From Acinetobacter sp. SAAs474 (GTDB lineage: Bacteria > Pseudomonadota > Gammaproteobacteria > Pseudomonadales > Moraxellaceae), in assembly GCF_032823475.1 (NCBI RefSeq), contig NZ_CP127915.1:744001-808000 (forward strand): DNA of 64,000 nucleotides, given 5' to 3'. Both the position numbers and the translations under genes were made by a program. Position 1 is the stretch's first letter. Each line of letters begins with the position of its first letter. A model generated the notes under the pieces. The model saw only the letters and a list, made by a program, of their open reading frames with translations. It made no database searches and was not told the origin of the DNA. Below are positions 60,071 through 64,000 of the stretch, piece after piece.

Positions 60071-61198
60071 ATGCTCAATAAAGTCATGTTCTTTTTACCA
60101 ACACTTGGGGGTGGTGGTGCAGAACGTACCGTGATTCAATTGGCCAATAGTTTTGCTGAACAAGGTCTGGAGATTGATCTGGCTGTATGTAGTCTACGCG
60201 CTGATCAAGGTAAATTATTGCCTGAGGTGAGTCCGAAAATCAGCTTGATTGATTTTGATTGTGGCCGAGTGATGAATGCCATATTGCCACTAAAACATTA
60301 TTTGCAGCAACAGCATTATGATGCTGTGATTGCGACCCAGACACATAGTAATATTATTTGTGCAATTGCAAAAAAACTGGCTCGGGTCAAGACACGATTA
60401 ATATTTCGTGAAGTCTCTACACCGTCTAAAAACATGCCACAACGTGGTGTAGCACGCTTGATTTTAAAAGGTATGGTTAATCTTACCTACCCTTGGGCAG
60501 ATCATGTGGTCTGTGTTTCTCAAGGTGTCGAGGCCGATTTTCGTCAATATTATAACTATCAATATGCAAATCTACAGACTATTTATAATCCGGTGCTGGA
60601 TGAACAGTATTTTGCCAAACTAGCAGCACCTGTACAGCATTGTTTTTTTAATGATCAACATCATGTCATCATGGCTGTGGGGCGTCTCACGGCTGCCAAA
60701 AACTTTGCATTTTTAATTCGTGCCTTTGCTACTTTATATCAGCAGTATCCCGATATCCGATTAATCATTTTGGGGGAGGGTGAGCTACGTACAGAGCTGG
60801 AGCAGTTAATTGTTGAATTAAATGTGGTTGATGTGGTTGACTTGGCAGGATTTGATCCCAATCCCTATGCCTATTTTAAATATGCCGACTTATTTGTGTT
60901 GAGTTCAAACTGGGAAGGTTTACCCGGGGTGCTGATTCAAGCCTTGGCGGCAAAGATTAAAGTGGTCAGTACCAATTGTCCTAGCGGACCAAGCGAAATT
61001 TTACAACAGGCAAAATTTGGTTTATTGGTTGAATGCAATGATGTGGTGGCTTTGGTGGCAGCAATGCAATCGGCATTATTTGAGCATGATCTAGATTATG
61101 ATCCAACCGAGTTTGAGCAACATTGTCAGCAATTTCATAAAACCACCGTATTACAGCATTATCGCCAAATGATGGAGTCTCAGCATCATGTCGAATAA
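60071..61198 (+). CDS. Glycosyltransferase family 4 protein (first of three)
   Basis: The product has 375 residues in a GT-B fold: N-terminal 'LPTLGGGGAERTVIQLANSF' and C-terminal 'AVGRLTAAKNFAFLIRAFA', 'IILGEGELR' and 'LSSNWEGLPGVLIQALA'. It should add a sugar with retention to the growing repeat unit on the cytoplasmic face. In the usual E-x7-E motif the second Glu is Gln (Glu282, Gln290), which could reduce activity or reflect a subfamily. It follows the second acyltransferase by 21 bp and overlaps the next glycosyltransferase by 11 bp. Confidence 0.88.
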   Translation: MLNKVMFFLPTLGGGGAERTVIQLANSFAEQGLEIDLAVCSLRADQGKLLPEVSPKISLIDFDCGRVMNAILPLKHYLQQQHYDAVIATQTHSNIICAIAKKLARVKTRLIFREVSTPSKNMPQRGVARLILKGMVNLTYPWADHVVCVSQGVEADFRQYYNYQYANLQTIYNPVLDEQYFAKLAAPVQHCFFNDQHHVIMAVGRLTAAKNFAFLIRAFATLYQQYPDIRLIILGEGELRTELEQLIVELNVVDVVDLAGFDPNPYAYFKYADLFVLSSNWEGLPGVLIQALAAKIKVVSTNCPSGPSEILQQAKFGLLVECNDVVALVAAMQSALFEHDLDYDPTEFEQHCQQFHKTTVLQHYRQMMESQHHVE

Positions 61199-62285
61199 AC
61201 CGGTTTTGGTCCATGTGATTACCAATTTTGCGGGTATTGGTGGGGCTGAAATGATGCTCAGCCGTTTAATTACCGCGACTGAAGATCAGTATCAGCATGT
61301 GATCATTGCCTTGATGAATATTTCTGATGTTTATGCCCAGACTTTGGCACGTTGTCAGGCATATTATGCCTTACATTGGAATGGGCTAAATACGGTAAAA
61401 GTATTATATCAATTGCGTCAACTCCTTAAGCAACTGGCACCGCAAACGGTACAATGCTGGATGTATCATGCCAATGTGATGACCAGTTTAAGTGTATTGG
61501 GATTACGTCAAAAACCAGCCGTTGTTTGGGGGATTCACCATTCATTGGCAGCACCGCAACAAGAGTCGATCAGTACCAAGCTAGCGCTGTATTTAAGTCG
61601 GTTGTTGACCACACAATGTCATGCGATTATTTATTGCGCTCATTCTGCTTTGACTCAGCATCAGGACTTTGGTTTGCAGCATACACAAGCGCATGTGATT
61701 GCCAATGGAATTAATCTAGATCAGTTTCAGCCGCATATGGCATTACAGCAACCTTGCGTGATTGGTTTTGCTGGTAATTATCGGCCAGCAAAAGGCTATG
61801 ATTATTTATTTGCCACCATTGCACAACTCAAAGATCAACCGATTGTGTTTAAAATTGCCGGTCAAGGGGCCGATTTAAACCATCCGGAAATTCGTCACTA
61901 TTTTGAGCAATATCAACTGAGTGAAGGGCAAGTGCAACTCTGTGGCCAAGTGTCAGATATGCCAGCATTTTATCAATCTGTAGATGTATTTTTAATGACA
62001 TCGATTACAGAAGGCTTTCCCAATGTTTTGGTTGAAGCCATGGCATCTGGTTTACCGTGTATCAGTACGGATGTCGGTGATGCTGCTTATATTGTGCAAA
62101 ATATCGGTGAAATTGTTGCACCACGTGATGTTCAGGGATTGGTACAGGCGATTTTAAATTATCTACAGTTATCGACCAGTGAAAAACTACAACTTAAACA
62201 GGCTGCGCGGCAGCGGGTGACAGGTCATTTTTCGATTGAATCGGTCAGTCAGCAATATCTTGATGTCTGGAGCAAGAGTCAATGA
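61188..62285 (+). CDS. Glycosyltransferase family 4 protein (second of three)
   Basis: The product has 365 residues with a GT-B fold: 'HVITNFAGIGGAEMMLSRLI' at the N-terminus, and 'GFAGNYRPAKGYDYLF' and 'ITEGFPNVLVEAMASGLPCIST' in the nucleotide-sugar domain, with an intact E-x7-E motif. The N-terminal 'GGAE' loop resembles enzymes acting on lipid-linked acceptors. Sugar donor and linkage cannot be read from sequence. It overlaps both neighbours (11 bp and 4 bp). Confidence 0.88.
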   Translation: MSNKPVLVHVITNFAGIGGAEMMLSRLITATEDQYQHVIIALMNISDVYAQTLARCQAYYALHWNGLNTVKVLYQLRQLLKQLAPQTVQCWMYHANVMTSLSVLGLRQKPAVVWGIHHSLAAPQQESISTKLALYLSRLLTTQCHAIIYCAHSALTQHQDFGLQHTQAHVIANGINLDQFQPHMALQQPCVIGFAGNYRPAKGYDYLFATIAQLKDQPIVFKIAGQGADLNHPEIRHYFEQYQLSEGQVQLCGQVSDMPAFYQSVDVFLMTSITEGFPNVLVEAMASGLPCISTDVGDAAYIVQNIGEIVAPRDVQGLVQAILNYLQLSTSEKLQLKQAARQRVTGHFSIESVSQQYLDVWSKSQ

Positions 62286-63421
62286 AATTTCTAATGATCA
62301 GTAGCTATTTACCGTCTGTACTCAATTTTCGAGGTAAATTACTGGCAGCCATTCAAAGCAAAGGCTTTGAGATCCATATTATTGCACCAGATTTAGCTGA
62401 ATTTCCTGATCAATTACGGCAGTTACAGCAACTGGGCTATCATGTCCATGCTATTAATATGCAACGTACTGGGACCAATCCGATTCAGGATCTAAAAACA
62501 TGTTTTGCACTGTGGCAATGTATTAAAAAAATTAAGCCAGATTATATGCTGGCCTATACCATTAAACCGGTTATTTATGGTGGCCTTGCTGCATGGTTGG
62601 CTAAAGTACCGCAGCGTTTTGCCTTAATTACGGGTCTTGGTTATGCCTTCCAAAATGTGGACAGTGCAGCACCAACTGCTTTGCAAAAATTGGTTTATCA
62701 TCTATATGCACAGGCATTAAAACATGCCACTCGGGTATTTTTTCAAAATCCAGATGATTTGGCTTTATTTCAACGGCTAAATTTATTAGCAGCACATACT
62801 GCTACGGCTGTGGTCAATGGTTCGGGAGTCAATGTTCGCGAGTTTGATGTGGTGGCTTTACCCTGTCAGCCAACAGGGCAGCCCAAAGCGGTCTTTTTAA
62901 TGATTGCACGTTTGCTTGGTGATAAAGGTGTTCGTGAATACGCTCAGGCAGCCCGCCGTATTAAAGCACATTATCCTGATGCCGAATTTCATCTGGTTGG
63001 CTGGATTGACGATAATCCAGCAGCAATTGAGGCAAGCGAATTAGACAGTTGGATCAGTGAAAATATCTTGCACTATTGGGGGAAACTCAGTGATGTTAAA
63101 CCTGCAATTGCTGCATGTTCGGTCTATGTTTTACCTTCCTATCGTGAGGGGACACCACGGACCGTATTAGAGGCGATGGCGATGGGACGTGCCATTATTA
63201 CCACCGATGCACCGGGGTGTCGTGAAACTGTCATTGACGGTAAAAATGGTTATCTGGTGGCGGTTAAATCTGTCGATGATCTGGTGGTTGCCATGCAATC
63301 CTTGATTGAAAATCCTATGTTAATTTCCAGCATGGGACAATGTTCCAGAGAAATTGCTTTAAATAAGTATGATGTTGAACAGGTCAATCAGCAGATGCTC
63401 GATAAAATGGGGATTCACTGA
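62282..63421 (+). CDS. Glycosyltransferase family 4 protein (third of three)
   Basis: The product has 379 residues. It begins 'MKFLMISSYLPSVLNFRGKLL' and has 'YTIKPVIYGGLAAWLAKV' near residue 96 and 'SYREGTPRTVLEAMAMGRAII' with an intact E-x7-E. This PglA-like branch often adds the second sugar onto undecaprenyl-PP-HexNAc, which suits a gene just before the initiating transferase. The stop codon overlaps the start of itrA by one base. Confidence 0.87.
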   Translation: MKFLMISSYLPSVLNFRGKLLAAIQSKGFEIHIIAPDLAEFPDQLRQLQQLGYHVHAINMQRTGTNPIQDLKTCFALWQCIKKIKPDYMLAYTIKPVIYGGLAAWLAKVPQRFALITGLGYAFQNVDSAAPTALQKLVYHLYAQALKHATRVFFQNPDDLALFQRLNLLAAHTATAVVNGSGVNVREFDVVALPCQPTGQPKAVFLMIARLLGDKGVREYAQAARRIKAHYPDAEFHLVGWIDDNPAAIEASELDSWISENILHYWGKLSDVKPAIAACSVYVLPSYREGTPRTVLEAMAMGRAIITTDAPGCRETVIDGKNGYLVAVKSVDDLVVAMQSLIENPMLISSMGQCSREIALNKYDVEQVNQQMLDKMGIH

Positions 63422-64000
63422 TGTTAAAACGTATGTTGGATATTGTGATTGCATCTAGCGCTTTGCTGATTTTATCGCCTTTGTATGTCTGGGTGGCATA
63501 TAAAGTGAAAAAAAACTTGGGATCTCCAGTACTTTTTCGTCAGCTACGTCCGGGGCTACATGGTCAACCTTTTGAAATGATTAAATTTCGCACCATGAAA
63601 GATGCGGTTGATGCACAAGGTGATCCATTGCCAGATGCGGCACGTTTAATACCTTTTGGTCGAATGCTTCGTGCCACCAGTCTGGATGAAATGCCAGAGC
63701 TCTGGAATGTGCTTAAAGGTGAAATGAGTATTGTTGGGCCACGGCCATTATTGATGGAGTATTTACCTTTATATAATCCAGAGCAGGCCAAGCGTCATCA
63801 AGTTCGTCCGGGAATGACCGGTTATGCACAGATTAATGGACGCAATGCTATTTCTTGGGAAGAAAAATTTCAACTCGATACTTGGTATGTCGAACACCAA
63901 TCTTTATGGCTTGATGTTAAAATCATGTGTAAAACCGTCAAAAAAGTGTTGATGAAAGAAGATATTCATGCAGCAGGTGAGGTGACCATGTCTAAATTTA
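63421..64000 (+). CDS. itrA: Initiating sugar-1-phosphate transferase ItrA (PglC-like), cut by the window end
   Basis: The frame is open to the window edge with 193 codons visible. It has an N-terminal membrane anchor ('MLDIVIASSALLILSPLYVW', in part), 'FEMIKFRTM', the catalytic Asp-Glu pair in 'SLDEMPELWNVLKGEMSIVGPRP' (in part) and 'RPGMTGYAQINGRN'. It is a polyprenol-phosphate hexose-1-phosphate transferase that loads the first sugar on undecaprenyl phosphate and so starts each capsule repeat unit. In Acinetobacter, itrA marks the end of the variable part of the K locus. The donor sugar (GalNAc or a deoxy-HexNAc) is not settled. Confidence 0.92.
   Translation, partial: MLKRMLDIVIASSALLILSPLYVWVAYKVKKNLGSPVLFRQLRPGLHGQPFEMIKFRTMKDAVDAQGDPLPDAARLIPFGRMLRATSLDEMPELWNVLKGEMSIVGPRPLLMEYLPLYNPEQAKRHQVRPGMTGYAQINGRNAISWEEKFQLDTWYVEHQSLWLDVKIMCKTVKKVLMKEDIHAAGEVTMSKF

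Overview
The window looks like a chromosomal segment of an Acinetobacter species (Gammaproteobacteria, Moraxellaceae). The evidence is the Acinetobacter-like 16S rRNA, the AT-rich base composition, two aromatic-acid/H+ symporters of the type common in this genus, and a capsule locus built as wza-wzb-wzc diverging from gna, gne-type, wzx, glycosyltransferases and itrA. The species cannot be named from this sequence alone. I see no prophage, insertion sequence, integron or CRISPR array.

Layout. Positions 1-4230 hold regulators (the tail of an Lrp/AsnC protein, a LysR protein, a CadR/PbrR-type MerR protein divergent from a transglutaminase-like gene), a 43-residue exported-peptide gene, and about 1.5 kb without genes that contains three intrinsic terminators and a possible small RNA. 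Positions 4231-12354 hold housekeeping and transport genes: guanine deaminase, a nucleotidyltransferase, a TerC/Alx membrane protein behind a yybP-ykoY (Mn2+) riboswitch with its own terminator, SotB, a 2OG-Fe(II) oxygenase, a small GNAT protein, Mpl and a DMT protein. Next come purE-purK, then an AT-rich intergenic stretch (14384-14733) with eleven near-palindromic copies of TTTRAATTYAAA spaced at roughly whole helical turns around a consensus DnaA box, then the lytic transglycosylase MltB. dnaK and grpE follow, each with a sigma-32-like promoter, then ppiA. A complete rrn operon (16S, tRNA-Ile, tRNA-Ala, 23S, 5S) occupies 20948-26422.

Positions 26665-32011 encode two tandem AAHS symporters and a sodium:neurotransmitter-symporter-family protein followed by its 35-residue MetS-like subunit. 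rsmB-fmt, a TSUP permease, ilvD, a CxxC-less thioredoxin-fold protein overlapping a chorismate mutase, a HAD phosphatase, a second TSUP protein, a LysR regulator, a RutG-like uracil permease and ppc fill 32057-46972. dnaJ (also sigma-32-like) and dapB lead into the capsule region.

The capsule locus runs from 50248 to the end of the window. wza, wzb and wzc (export and its phosphoregulation) are on the minus strand. On the plus strand are a DUF4184 gene, gna and a UDP-HexNAc 4-epimerase (together a UDP-GalNAcA-type route), the Wzx flippase, two hexapeptide acyltransferases, three GT4 glycosyltransferases and the start of the initiating transferase itrA. No Wzy polymerase is visible between wzx and itrA.

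The items I consider least explained are the phased palindrome array at 14384-14733, the metal-type MerR regulator paired with a transglutaminase-like enzyme, the peptide gene at 406-537, and the missing wzy.
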